64,000 nt of DNA, taken from Gluconobacter sphaericus NBRC 12467 (GTDB lineage: Bacteria > Pseudomonadota > Alphaproteobacteria > Acetobacterales > Acetobacteraceae). Positions 17,431 to 25,755 of this stretch are shown piece by piece. The translations under genes were made by a program, and so were the position numbers. The notes beneath the pieces were generated by a model that was not told the origin of the DNA, did not search any database, and saw only the letters and a list, made by a program, of their open reading frames with translations. The stretch's first letter is position 1. Each line of letters opens with the position of its first letter. The stretch covers positions 1 to 64,000 of the forward strand of contig NZ_BJMK01000004.1 of the NCBI RefSeq assembly GCF_006539125.1. The letters run 5' to 3'.

Positions 17431-17889
17431 TCAGGCCGCCTGAACGGTTTTAGCCTCGGTTGTATGCATGGCTTCAGTCCGCACCGGAATACGGCGCGGC
17501 CTGGCCGCTTCCGGGACGAGTTGACGGATTGCGATGGACAAGAGACCATTCACCAGATCCGCACGATCGATTTCTGTATGATCGGCCAGAACGAAGCGGC
17601 GTTCGAACGCCCGCGTAGCAATGCCGCGATGCAGCCACTCCCGGTCGCGGCTGTTGTCGGAGACGCTGCCCCGTACGACCAGTGTGTTGTCTTCCTGAAC
17701 AACGTCCACGTCTTCAGGCCGGAAACCTGCAAGGGCCATCGTCAAGACGTAGTTCGTCTCGCCGGTTTTCTCGATATTGTAAGGGGGATAGCTTGGAAGG
17801 GCCTGAGCGTTGGCAACATTGCCAGCCATGGTGGCCAGTCGGTCGAAACCGATAGCGCTGCGGAACAGCGGTGTAAAATCGTAGGTCAC
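17431..17889 (-). CDS. Hsp20 small heat shock protein (IbpA-like)
   Basis: A 152-aa alpha-crystallin chaperone that holds unfolding proteins in the cytoplasm. The N-terminus MTYDFTPLFRSAIGFDRL is typical of IbpA, the alpha-crystallin domain spans about 35-130 (YNIEKTGETNYVLTMALAGF, WLHRGIATRAFERRFVLADH, and GLLSIAIRQLVPE near the I-x-I position). Start is GTG at 17889 with AAGGAGG 6 bases upstream. The leader carries a sigma32-like promoter and three hairpins, the last occluding the ribosome site, which predicts heat control at both levels. Confidence 0.93.
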   Translation of the reverse strand: MTYDFTPLFRSAIGFDRLATMAGNVANAQALPSYPPYNIEKTGETNYVLTMALAGFRPEDVDVVQEDNTLVVRGSVSDNSRDREWLHRGIATRAFERRFVLADHTEIDRADLVNGLLSIAIRQLVPEAARPRRIPVRTEAMHTTEAKTVQAA

Positions 17890-17894
17890 TGAAA

Positions 17895-17984
17895 CCTCCT
17901 TCAGGCAGGAATCATCTGGCGCATTTTCCGATATGGCAAAATGCTATAGTCAAACCAGCCGCGACCCAAACGGCATCGCGGCTG
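17895..17984 (-). promoter_or_regulatory. ROSE-like RNA thermometer in the hsp20 leader
   Basis: Three hairpins fill the leader. Stem I: 9 bp, 17956-17964 with 17976-17984. Stem II: GCATTTT 17921-17927 with 17938-17944. Stem III: CCUGCCUGAAGGAGG (complement of 17895-17909), in which CCU-G-CC pairs with GGAGG and leaves a bulged G. Stem III sequesters the Shine-Dalgarno, as in ROSE elements of rhizobial small heat shock genes. The stems are seen in the sequence; thermometer function is inferred. Confidence 0.65.
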
Positions 17985-17991
17985 ATCTTCC

Positions 17992-18020
17992 AGATAGGTT
18001 CCAACCCAACCGCCTTCAAG
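17992..18020 (-). promoter_or_regulatory. Sigma32-type promoter of hsp20
   Basis: On the minus strand CTTGAA (complement of 18015-18020), 15 bases, then ACCTATCT (complement of 17992-17999). The consensus is CTTGAA-N13-15-CCCCATNT. Transcription would begin near 17985, exactly where the hairpin leader starts. Confidence 0.6.
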
Positions 18021-18046
18021 AGGAGACGGCAGGGAGGTGCGCCGAA

Positions 18047-18274
18047 TTACTTCGTGCGCGTACCGATGCCAGCAAAGCGCTTGTTGAACTTTGCAACCTG
18101 ACCTCCGGTATCCATCATGCGCTGGACGCCCGTCCAGGCCGGATGGGACTTCGGATCAACGTCAAGACGCAGCGTCGCGCCCGGTTCGCCATAGCACGAA
18201 CGGGTCTTGTATTCGGTGCCATCGGTCATGATGACGGTGATCTCATGGTAGTCAGGATGGATGCCGGATTTCAT
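18047..18274 (-). CDS. rpmE: 50S ribosomal protein L31
   Basis: The 75-aa L31 of the large subunit, with [19 protein letters not shown] at the start and [12 protein letters not shown] in the middle. A single cysteine (RSCYG) is present, so this is the form without the four-Cys zinc site. The extended C-terminus ([11 protein letters not shown]) is as in other Alphaproteobacteria. Monocistronic, upstream of hsp20 on the same strand. Confidence 0.95.
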   Translation of the reverse strand: MKSGIHPDYHEITVIMTDGTEYKTRSCYGEPGATLRLDVDPKSHPAWTGVQRMMDTGGQVAKFNKRFAGIGTRTK

Positions 18275-18377
18275 GAATTTCTACTCCATAAAGAAAGCCC
18301 CGATGCCGACCGGGACGAATCATCAGGCGCGTATAACGGAAAGTGCTTCCGGATGAAAGTGGCCTTTACTGGATCGC

Positions 18378-18467
18378 ATGAGTCCGTTTATCCCTTGTAA
18401 TGAATGCGGGCTCGACTGTCAGGCCTGCGACCGTGCCTGCACGGATACCGAGAAAGGTTTGATATGA
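18378..18467 (+). CDS. Cys-rich mini-ORF (29 aa) overlapping mscL start
   Basis: ATG at 18378, stop TGA at 18465-18467. The product has five cysteines in the pattern C-x2-C-x3-C-x2-C-x3-C (PCNECGLDCQACDRAC) within 29 residues, like a small metal- or cluster-binding knuckle. Its stop overlaps the mscL start as ATGA (18464-18467), the same coupling seen between true gene pairs in this window. The ribosome site is weak (GGA 5 bases upstream). No family is recognised. It may be a real peptide, a leader that couples translation to mscL, or chance. Confidence 0.35.
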   Translation: MSPFIPCNECGLDCQACDRACTDTEKGLI

Positions 18468-18922
18468 GCGAAACCAAACACAAGCTGCACACTCCGGGCT
18501 GGGTCAGCGATTTCCAGAAGTTCATCATGCGCGGCAACGTGCTCGACCTCGCGGTCGGTGTCGTGATCGGTGCTGCATTCAGCGCAATCGTCGGCAGTGC
18601 AGTCAAGGACATCCTGACCCCGTTCATCGGTCTAATCACGGGCGGTGTGGATTTCTCGAACCTGTTCATCACACTTAAGGGTCCGGTCAAGGATACGCTT
18701 GCCGAAGCCCAAAAGGCAGGCGCCGTCACCGTGAATATCGGTGTATTCCTCAATGCCGTGATCCAGTTTCTAATCGTTGCATTTTTCATCTTTTGGCTGA
18801 CGCGCATCCTCAGCAAGCTGAACCGCAAGCAGGAAGCGGCTCCTGAAGCCCCGCCGGCTCCGACGAAAGAAGAGGTTCTCCTGACTGAAATCCGCGACCT
18901 TCTGGCACAGAAAAACTCCTGA
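18464..18922 (+). CDS. mscL: Large-conductance mechanosensitive channel
   Basis: A 152-aa inner-membrane channel that opens under hypo-osmotic shock. It shows the N-terminal amphipathic helix (FQKFIMRGNVLDLAVGVVIG, containing the conserved gate GVVIGAAF), TM2 near residues 85-110 (IGVFLNAVIQFLIVAFFIFW) and a charged cytoplasmic helix. A proline/alanine linker (EAAPEAPPAPTKEE) precedes the C-terminal bundle. Start chosen at 18464 with GAAAGG upstream. It shares one base with the next gene (TGATG). Confidence 0.96.
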   Translation: MSETKHKLHTPGWVSDFQKFIMRGNVLDLAVGVVIGAAFSAIVGSAVKDILTPFIGLITGGVDFSNLFITLKGPVKDTLAEAQKAGAVTVNIGVFLNAVIQFLIVAFFIFWLTRILSKLNRKQEAAPEAPPAPTKEEVLLTEIRDLLAQKNS

Positions 18923-19314
18923 TGACAGAAACGAAAGCCTCCCGCCACACAGTCTGGCGTCCTGCTGTCACACTACTAGTGATGGGAAGCTTTCTGGCCG
19001 GATGCGCGGCACGTCCTGCAATGACAGGACTGCCGCCATCTCCCAATTCGCGGCTTTATGCCTATCTGATCGCCCATGGCATGGCCCGAGGCGCTGTCAT
19101 GACAGGACAGATCGGCCCTGAAGGATTGCCACAACTGGTGGCTCTGGACAAAGCAGCCCAACAGGCAACGGTACATGCCCTAAAGCTACAAAGCTCTTCA
19201 GCCAATCGGCAGGCTGATCAGGCACTTTTCAGCCTTCTGGCAGACCTTCCCCAGAAAACATCACCCACACCCACCAATCCATCAGAGCAAACACAAAAAA
19301 ACCGGCTCCCCTGA
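18922..19314 (+). CDS. Hypothetical lipoprotein
   Basis: A 130-aa protein with a lipoprotein signal: basic start, hydrophobic segment LLVMGSFLAGC, lipobox LAGC around residue 28. The mature part is mostly helical (SRLYAYLIAHGMARGAVMTG, VALDKAAQQATVHALKLQ) with a polar Ser/Thr/Pro tail. No family recognised. It is coupled to mscL through TGATG, so the two are likely co-transcribed and it may act in the envelope under similar conditions. Confidence 0.75.
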   Translation: MTETKASRHTVWRPAVTLLVMGSFLAGCAARPAMTGLPPSPNSRLYAYLIAHGMARGAVMTGQIGPEGLPQLVALDKAAQQATVHALKLQSSSANRQADQALFSLLADLPQKTSPTPTNPSEQTQKNRLP

Positions 19315-19335
19315 GGGACGCCGGTTTTTTTGTGT
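19291..19335. terminator. Bidirectional intrinsic terminator
   Basis: A perfect 16-bp stem (19291-19306 with 19320-19335) has core ACCGGC/GCCGGT and flanking A7/T7, so a T-run follows the GC stem on both strands. It ends the mscL-lipoprotein unit on the plus strand and secDF on the minus strand. Confidence 0.9.
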
Positions 19336-19350
19336 TTGTGGCAGACCCGA

Positions 19351-20289
19351 TCAGTCTGCCACAACCTCCTTGCGCAGTCGCTTTTCACCCATCAGGAGCA
19401 GAAGAGGCGCCGCAATAAAGATGGACGAGGACGTTCCTACCACGATACCAAACAGCATGACCGTCGCAAATCCGGTCAGCGTACTGCCTCCGAACAGAGC
19501 CAGTGGCAGAGCAGCCAGAAAGACCGTCATGGACGTACCCAGCGTGCGGTTCAGGGTTTCATTGATGGACAGATCCAACAACTCCCGCAACGGCATCGTT
19601 CGATACTTGCGCAGATTCTCCCGGATCCGGTCATAGACTACCACCTTGTCGTTCGTGGAGTAGCCCAGGATCGTAAGAAGAGCGGCAACCATCACAAGAT
19701 CAAATTCGAAGCGCGTAATGGCCAGAAAACCAATTGTCTTGGTTAAATCGAGAATAAGCGTCACCACCGCACTAATGGCGAACTCGCGCTCGAAACGGAC
19801 CCAGATATAGATCAAAATCATTGCAAGACTGAAGCCAAGCGCCAGCAGACCGTCACGGAACAATTCAGACGAAACCGACGCACCCACGGCGTCAGCACGA
19901 AGCACCTGCGTCCCGGGCTCGGCTGCCGAAATGGCGCTCTTGACGCCATCGACCAGCTTCTGGGTCTGTGCCTCACGATCCGCACCTTCGGGAGCATTGA
20001 TTGAGATACGCACATCACGCGGCGATCCGAAGGCCTGCACGGCATCCGGATGAATGCCAGCATGATCCAGAGCCGTACGCAGTTTGCCAAAATCGGCCGG
20101 CCCAGGGGTCTGAGCTTCAACGATAATGCCACCTCGGAAATCCAGTCCGAGCTTCAAGCCGGGCTGGAAGAACAGGATGACGGAAGCGATGGAGAGGACC
20201 GCCGAAACAATCAGCCCCATGTGACGGCCGCGCATGAAATTAATGCGCCGATCGTCGCGGACAAAACGGAAAAGGGGACGTGACAGCAT
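19351..20289 (-). CDS. secF: Protein translocase subunit SecF
   Basis: A 312-aa inner-membrane protein that with SecD uses proton motive force to complete Sec export. One N-terminal TM (LIVSAVLSIASVILFFQPGL), a periplasmic domain starting GLDFRGGIIVEAQ, and five C-terminal TMs with GYSTNDKVVVYDRIREN and the typical ETLNRTLGTSMTVFLA. The start at 20289 is 5 bases after secD's stop; an earlier start would overlap secD by 40 bases. Confidence 0.96.
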   Translation of the reverse strand: MLSRPLFRFVRDDRRINFMRGRHMGLIVSAVLSIASVILFFQPGLKLGLDFRGGIIVEAQTPGPADFGKLRTALDHAGIHPDAVQAFGSPRDVRISINAPEGADREAQTQKLVDGVKSAISAAEPGTQVLRADAVGASVSSELFRDGLLALGFSLAMILIYIWVRFEREFAISAVVTLILDLTKTIGFLAITRFEFDLVMVAALLTILGYSTNDKVVVYDRIRENLRKYRTMPLRELLDLSINETLNRTLGTSMTVFLAALPLALFGGSTLTGFATVMLFGIVVGTSSSIFIAAPLLLLMGEKRLRKEVVAD

Positions 20290-20294
20290 AACGA

Positions 20295-21839
20295 TCAGAC
20301 CGGAAGTTCTTTGGGACGGGCGAGAGCATACCACCGCACGGCCAGAAGGCGTGACAGCAGGAGGGTCGTGAAGAGTGTCGTAACAATACCAATAGTGATC
20401 GTCAGCGCGAAGTTTCGGACAGGTCCCGTTCCGAACACGAACAGCATGACATGCGCCAGGAACGCTGTGGCATTACTGTCGATAATAGTGCCGGTCGCGC
20501 GGTCAAAACCGGCCTGCAACGCCTGAAGCGGGCCACGGCCACGCTTCACTTCCTCGCGAATACGCTCGTTGATCAGGATGTTGGCATCCACAGCCATACC
20601 TAAAGTCAGCAGCATACCCGCCATGCCCGGCAAGGTCAGTGTTGCCTGGAATAACGAAAGGATCGCCACCATCAGGATCAGGTTCGCAAACAGGGCGATA
20701 TCCGCATACAGGCCGAAACGCCCGTAGAACAGCACCATGAATGCAATGACCAGAAGAAGGCCGGTCAGCAGGCTGATGACACCTGCATGAATGGATGCTG
20801 CGCCGAGGCTCGGACCGATCGTCCGCTGTTCAACAACCGAAAGCGGAGCAGGCAGCGCGCCGGCCCGCAGCAGAAGCGCCAGATCGGACGCACTGCGGGC
20901 ATCGAAACCACCAGTGATCTGACCGTTTCCAGCCGTGATAGGATTGATGATGTTCGGGGCTTCGATAACCTTATTGTCCAACACGATCGCAAAGCGCTTA
21001 CCAACATTGGCCCGCGTAACGTTCGCAAAGGCCGTCGCACCAGCACTGTTGAGCTGGAACGTCACAGCCCAGCCACCGCTCTGCTGATCGATGACAGCAC
21101 CCGCATTTGTCAGATCCGTACCATCTACATCGACATGATCCTGCACCGCGACCTGCGTATGCACACTCTCGTCCTCGAGCATTGTCGAGCCGGGGCTTGC
21201 AACGCTCGGGTTCGGGGCCAGCAGACGGAAGGTCAGACGGGCCGTCGTGCCGAGCAGGCTCTTGATCCGCTCCGGATCGCTAACGCCCGGAAGCTCCACA
21301 ACAATCCGGTCGTCACCTTCACGTGCGATACTCGGATCGATCGCACCCGTTGCGTCAATACGACGACGGACGATCTCGATCGACTGCGCCACGGCTTCGC
21401 GTGCACGGGCCAGCATCGCCTCATGCTGAAGCGTCAGGACGATACGTCCGTCCTTTTCAGACGTCGTGAATTCGTTCGGCACCACCGGCGGCAGGGACTG
21501 CATCGCCTTGAGCGCGGCATCACGTTCGGCATCCGAACGGGGCATAAAGCTCAGGCTGGCGGTAGCATCGTCGCGGACAAAATCGCGATAGCCCAGAGAG
21601 CGGTCCAGAAGCGTCTGGCGCGCCTGATCCTGGAGGGACTGGAGACGGTCATGCTCAAGGGATTTCAGGTCAAGCTGAAGGAGAAGGTAGGACCCACCCC
21701 GCAGATCGAGCCCCAGATGAATCTGCCGCCAGGGCAGGGACGGTGAGGGAGAACGCAGAAAATTGGGCAGACACAGGAGCACGCCCATCAGGCAGATGCC
21801 CGCGACGCCCAGCAGTCTGAGCCGGCTATAATACATCAT
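20295..21839 (-). CDS. secD: Protein translocase subunit SecD
   Basis: The 514-aa partner of SecF. TM1 at residues 5-25, then GLDLRGGSYLLLQ, a periplasmic domain with the conserved RIDATGAIDPSIAREGDDRI block, GFDARSASDLALLLRAGALPAP, and a membrane domain with LTLGMAVDANILINERIREE. Length is shorter than the Escherichia coli form but normal for Alphaproteobacteria. secD precedes secF; yajC is not beside them here. A 156-base gap upstream, shared with the divergent oxidoreductase, must hold the promoter. Confidence 0.96.
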   Translation of the reverse strand: MMYYSRLRLLGVAGICLMGVLLCLPNFLRSPSPSLPWRQIHLGLDLRGGSYLLLQLDLKSLEHDRLQSLQDQARQTLLDRSLGYRDFVRDDATASLSFMPRSDAERDAALKAMQSLPPVVPNEFTTSEKDGRIVLTLQHEAMLARAREAVAQSIEIVRRRIDATGAIDPSIAREGDDRIVVELPGVSDPERIKSLLGTTARLTFRLLAPNPSVASPGSTMLEDESVHTQVAVQDHVDVDGTDLTNAGAVIDQQSGGWAVTFQLNSAGATAFANVTRANVGKRFAIVLDNKVIEAPNIINPITAGNGQITGGFDARSASDLALLLRAGALPAPLSVVEQRTIGPSLGAASIHAGVISLLTGLLLVIAFMVLFYGRFGLYADIALFANLILMVAILSLFQATLTLPGMAGMLLTLGMAVDANILINERIREEVKRGRGPLQALQAGFDRATGTIIDSNATAFLAHVMLFVFGTGPVRNFALTITIGIVTTLFTTLLLSRLLAVRWYALARPKELPV

Positions 21840-21995
21840 ATCAGGTCGAGACGTCCTCGGCGGATTTGGACAGATCGTTTTTCAGATCATTTTCAGGCCG
21901 GGACCATGCCGTTTCCGCCATGCCGATGCAACCTTTTGCCTGTTTGACGCCCCACTGTCTTTCCGGGAAACACCGCGCCTGATAAGCCTGTCAGC

Positions 21996-22991
21996 ATGAA
22001 TACAGCGCAACAGCTTCGGGTCGGCATCGTCGGGGCCGGCCATTTCGGACGGTTTCATGCCCTCAAGTCCGCCACAAACCCGGCCGAACAGCTTGTCGCG
22101 CTTTACGATCCCGATCCGACCCGCGCGACGGTCGTGGCACGGGAAGCTCGTTGCGAAATTGCCACAAGCTATGAAAATCTTCTGGAGCAGGTGGATGCCG
22201 TTATCATCGCCGCACCCGCAGAGTATCACTTTGCCCTAACAAGCAAGGCCCTCAGAGCAGGCCGACATGTTCTGGTCGAAAAGCCCATCGCGGCCACGCT
22301 GAACGAAGCCCACGCCCTAGCGGATCTTGCCAGGGAAACCGACAAGATCCTGCAGGTCGGCCATCTGCTGCGTTACTCGGCGGAACACCAGGCCATTACC
22401 GAGCGGATCAAAGCGCCGCTTTACATCGAAGCCACCCGCATTGCGCCTTACAAACCACGGGGAACGGACGTATCGGTCATTCTGGATCTCATGATCCATG
22501 ATCTCGATCTCGTTCTGACGATCGTAGACAGCCCGATTGCAGAAATCGATGCCCTGGGAGCCGCTGTTTCAAGCGCCCATGAAGACATCGCCAACGCCCG
22601 GGTACGGTTTGAAAACGGCTGCGTGGCCACCATCACCGCCAGCCGGATTTCCCTGAAAACTGAAAGGCGTATGCGTCTTTTCTCACAGGACGGATATCTT
22701 TCCGCCGATTTCATGGAGCGCAAGCTGAGCTTCATTGGACGTGAGCGCGGCATGCCTCTTCCGGGCACGGGCGGCTTCCGACGTGAGGCCATAAGCTGGA
22801 AAGACCACGACAATCTGGCCGTAGAACATGAGGCTTTTGCCGCTTCGTGCCTTCACGGCGCACCGGTTCTGGTCGACGCGCAGGCCGGGATCAGAGCGCT
22901 GGATGCCGCCATCCGGGTGACGGAGAGCATCCGGAAATCGCGGCAGATCATGGAACTTTCCGGCCTGATTCCCACCTCGGATCAAAATTGA
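21996..22991 (+). CDS. Gfo/Idh/MocA family oxidoreductase
   Basis: A 331-aa NAD(P)-dependent oxidoreductase. N-terminal Rossmann fold with GIVGAGHFGRFHA (residues 8-20), the signature VEKPIAATLNEA near residue 95, and the C-terminal beta-sheet domain with DLMIHDLDLVLTIV. The HD in the last segment fits the sugar-like substrate site. Members act on sugars, inositol or UDP-sugar derivatives; the substrate cannot be told from the sequence. Single gene, convergent with uup 15 bases away. Confidence 0.88.
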   Translation: MNTAQQLRVGIVGAGHFGRFHALKSATNPAEQLVALYDPDPTRATVVAREARCEIATSYENLLEQVDAVIIAAPAEYHFALTSKALRAGRHVLVEKPIAATLNEAHALADLARETDKILQVGHLLRYSAEHQAITERIKAPLYIEATRIAPYKPRGTDVSVILDLMIHDLDLVLTIVDSPIAEIDALGAAVSSAHEDIANARVRFENGCVATITASRISLKTERRMRLFSQDGYLSADFMERKLSFIGRERGMPLPGTGGFRREAISWKDHDNLAVEHEAFAASCLHGAPVLVDAQAGIRALDAAIRVTESIRKSRQIMELSGLIPTSDQN

Positions 22992-23006
22992 GAAAATTCC
23001 CTCAAC

Positions 23007-24815
23007 TTACTGGTTTTCAAGAAGTTCTTTCTTCATTTCCAGCTCAAGCCATTGCTCTTCCGACTGGACCAGATCCCGCTCGGCGGCTTCCAGAAACTGG
23101 GTCGTCTTCTCGAACTTGGCAGCATCCCGGCCATACAGACCCGGATCGGCCAGAACGTCCCGATAGCTTTGGATCTTCTTTTCCAGCTCAGCCATCTTCT
23201 GCGGAAGAAGATCCAGCGCCCGCTTGTCATTATAGCTAAGCTTTTTAGGCTTTTTATCTGTTTTCAAAGCAGATTTTGGTGCGATATCTTCCACTTCGAG
23301 AGAGGACACCTCGCGCCCTGCCGGTACATCCCCGCGCTGGATCAGCATATCCGAATAGCCCCCGGCATATTCGATCCAGTCTCCGCCGCCATCCGATACT
23401 AGAACCGAACTTGCGACCCGATCGAGAAAATCACGGTCATGGCTAACCAGCAGAACCGTGCCCGCATAATCGGCCAGCATGTCCTGAAGAAGATCCAGCG
23501 TCTCAAGGTCGAGATCGTTGGTGGGCTCATCCAGCACCATGAGACTGGATGGCTTGGCCAGAGCACAGGCCAGCGCCAGCCGACCTCGTTCACCGCCGGA
23601 CAGCTTTCCTACCGGTGTACGGGCCTGCTCCGGGCGGAACAGGAAATCTTTCATATAGCCGATCACGTGACGCTTCTCGTCCCCAACCTGCACCATATCG
23701 CCACTGCCGCCCGCAAGGGTTTCGGCAAGAGTCTTGGCCGGATCGAGACTTTCCCGCTGCTGATCCAATGTGACCATGGCCACAGATGGCCCCATTTTTA
23801 CGGTACCGGACTGCGGCTCCATTTTGCCGGTAAGCAGACGTAGAAGCGTAGTCTTGCCCGCACCGTTCGCACCCACCAAACCAAGCCGATCACCGCGCAG
23901 GATCCGCAGATCCAGATCCCGAACGATGGCCCGATCGTCATAGGCCCAATTCACACCTTCTGCAGCGATCGTGATCTTTCCCGCACTGTCGGCGTCTGTG
24001 GCTGCCATACGGAGCGTACCCTTGCCCCGCGAAGCAAGCTCCTTACGCTGTGCCCGCAGTGCCTCCAGCTCCCCCACACGCCGCACGTTGCGCTTGCGAC
24101 GTGCCGTAACACCGTAAATCATCCAGTCTTCTTCGCGCGCAATCTGGCGATCCAGCTTGTGTGAATCACGCTCCTGCTGTTCCAGCACCTCGTCACGCCA
24201 GGTCTCATAGCGTGAAAATCCCTGATTCAGCCGACGCGTCACGCCATTTTCCAGCCAGACAACGCTACGGGACAGGGTCTCAAGCAGACGTCGATCATGA
24301 CTGATCACGATCATCGCACAACGAGATGCAGAAAGCTCTTTCTCAAGCCATGTGATAGACGGCAGATCCAAATGGTTGGTCGGTTCATCCAGCAGCAAAA
24401 GATCAGGCTCTGCCGCGAGAGCGCGAGCGAGAGCGCAACGACGCACTTCGCCACCCGAAAGGTTCTGACAGCTTTCATCCCCCGTCATCCCGAGTTCGGC
24501 CAGCATGGAACGCGCCCGGTAGGTCTCGGTCTCATCAAGACCTTCGGATGCATAATCCAAAGTCGTGGCGTAACGGGAAAGATCCGGTTCCTGGGCCAAA
24601 TAATGAACCTTAATTCCCGGCTGAACGAAACGCGATCCGGAGTCCGCCACGATATCGCCCGAAGCAATCTTCAGCAGCGTGGATTTTCCGGAACCGTTAC
24701 GTCCGACAAGACAGATCCGCTCACCAGGCAAAACGCCCAGTTCCGCGCCATCCAACAAGGGACGTCCGCCGAGAGTGTAAGTAATGTTCTGCAAAGAGAG
24801 AATGGGTGCCGACAT
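23007..24815 (-). CDS. uup: ABC-F family ATPase (Uup-like)
   Basis: A 602-aa soluble protein with two ABC ATPase domains and no membrane segments. Walker A sites are GRNGSGKSTLL (about residue 38) and GANGAGKTTLL (about 316); signatures are LSGGEVRRCALARAL and LSGGERGRLALACAL. The C-terminal 80 residues form a charged coiled coil (KKLSYNDKRALDLLPQKMAE) typical of Uup. ABC-F proteins act on ribosomes to relieve stalling; Uup also affects transposon excision. Monocistronic by spacing. Confidence 0.9.
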   Translation of the reverse strand: MSAPILSLQNITYTLGGRPLLDGAELGVLPGERICLVGRNGSGKSTLLKIASGDIVADSGSRFVQPGIKVHYLAQEPDLSRYATTLDYASEGLDETETYRARSMLAELGMTGDESCQNLSGGEVRRCALARALAAEPDLLLLDEPTNHLDLPSITWLEKELSASRCAMIVISHDRRLLETLSRSVVWLENGVTRRLNQGFSRYETWRDEVLEQQERDSHKLDRQIAREEDWMIYGVTARRKRNVRRVGELEALRAQRKELASRGKGTLRMAATDADSAGKITIAAEGVNWAYDDRAIVRDLDLRILRGDRLGLVGANGAGKTTLLRLLTGKMEPQSGTVKMGPSVAMVTLDQQRESLDPAKTLAETLAGGSGDMVQVGDEKRHVIGYMKDFLFRPEQARTPVGKLSGGERGRLALACALAKPSSLMVLDEPTNDLDLETLDLLQDMLADYAGTVLLVSHDRDFLDRVASSVLVSDGGGDWIEYAGGYSDMLIQRGDVPAGREVSSLEVEDIAPKSALKTDKKPKKLSYNDKRALDLLPQKMAELEKKIQSYRDVLADPGLYGRDAAKFEKTTQFLEAAERDLVQSEEQWLELEMKKELLENQ

Positions 24816-24876
24816 GGCTCCCTATGTGTCGCAGCAGGACGCCCACCGCAAGCCATCTCTGCACCGAATCATAATC

Positions 24877-25617
24877 TCAGACGGGCGTAACACCACCTGT
24901 AACAGCCTGATAGGTAGCCACAGCCAGAGTCATCGGCTCGAAGGGCTTTGTGATGACGAAGGACGGCTCCTGCGTCTCCCCCGTCAGCAGACGTTCCGGA
25001 TAGGCAGTTACAAAAATAACCGGTGCTTCATGGGTCCGAAGAATACGCCCGACGGCCTGCATGCCGTCACCACCGCCGCCGAGATTGATATCCGCGAGAA
25101 TGAGTCCGGGCTTCATTTTCGCAGCCAGAGCGACAGCATCGGCTTCTGTGTGAGCAACCCCGGCGATCCTGTGTCCACAGCGCTCAACCAGATCCTGAAT
25201 ATCCATAGCAATAATGGGTTCATCTTCGATGATCAGGACACTTGTCTGCGCAATGCCCTGCAGGCCTTCGCGCGCCTTGTTCAAGTCGGCCGCAGCCTCT
25301 TCATCCGTAATGCCCAGCGCCTGTGCGCTGGACGAAAGGGACTGCTCTTCAAGGGAAGTCAGCAGCAGAAGCGCGCGTTGCCGCAGCGGCATACCAGCAG
25401 TAGCGTCCTTGCTGTGACGCTGCATGAATGCGTTCACAAGCAGACCATAGAGGGCTTGCCGTGCGGACAGATCCTTCCCGGAGGGATTTTCCATCAGCTC
25501 CTTTAAGGCCACGCCCACAAGCTCATCGCCCGCTTTCTGGTCACCGACCAGAGCGCGGGCAAAGCGACGGGCATAAGGAAGCGGCTTGACGAGTTCCTGA
25601 CGTGTCAGATCAGTCAT
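24877..25617 (-). CDS. phyR: PhyR: response regulator / anti-anti-sigma factor of the general stress response
   Basis: A 246-aa protein with the inverted PhyR layout. Residues 1-120 are a sigma-like domain (sigma2 and sigma4 parts: LPYARRFARALVGDQKAGDE, SSSAQALGITDEEAAADLNK). Residues 125-246 are a receiver domain with acidic pocket EDE, phosphoacceptor Asp176 in LADINLGGGGDG, Thr204 in VTAYPERLLTG and Lys224 in ITKPF. When phosphorylated, PhyR binds NepR and frees EcfG. It is divergent from the ecfG-like gene; its kinase and NepR lie 1.6-4 kb away. Confidence 0.95.
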   Translation of the reverse strand: MTDLTRQELVKPLPYARRFARALVGDQKAGDELVGVALKELMENPSGKDLSARQALYGLLVNAFMQRHSKDATAGMPLRQRALLLLTSLEEQSLSSSAQALGITDEEAAADLNKAREGLQGIAQTSVLIIEDEPIIAMDIQDLVERCGHRIAGVAHTEADAVALAAKMKPGLILADINLGGGGDGMQAVGRILRTHEAPVIFVTAYPERLLTGETQEPSFVITKPFEPMTLAVATYQAVTGGVTPV

Positions 25618-25755
25618 ATGTCCCTAGCCTCCTGAAAAGATATCTGTCGACACATTCCGCATGGAACGCATCTCGTTATGAAGCTTGAATAGTCATTACA
25701 CGATGCCCAATCTCCGTATAGTCTTCGTGACCACCCCGGTCGCCTGCGATGTTGC

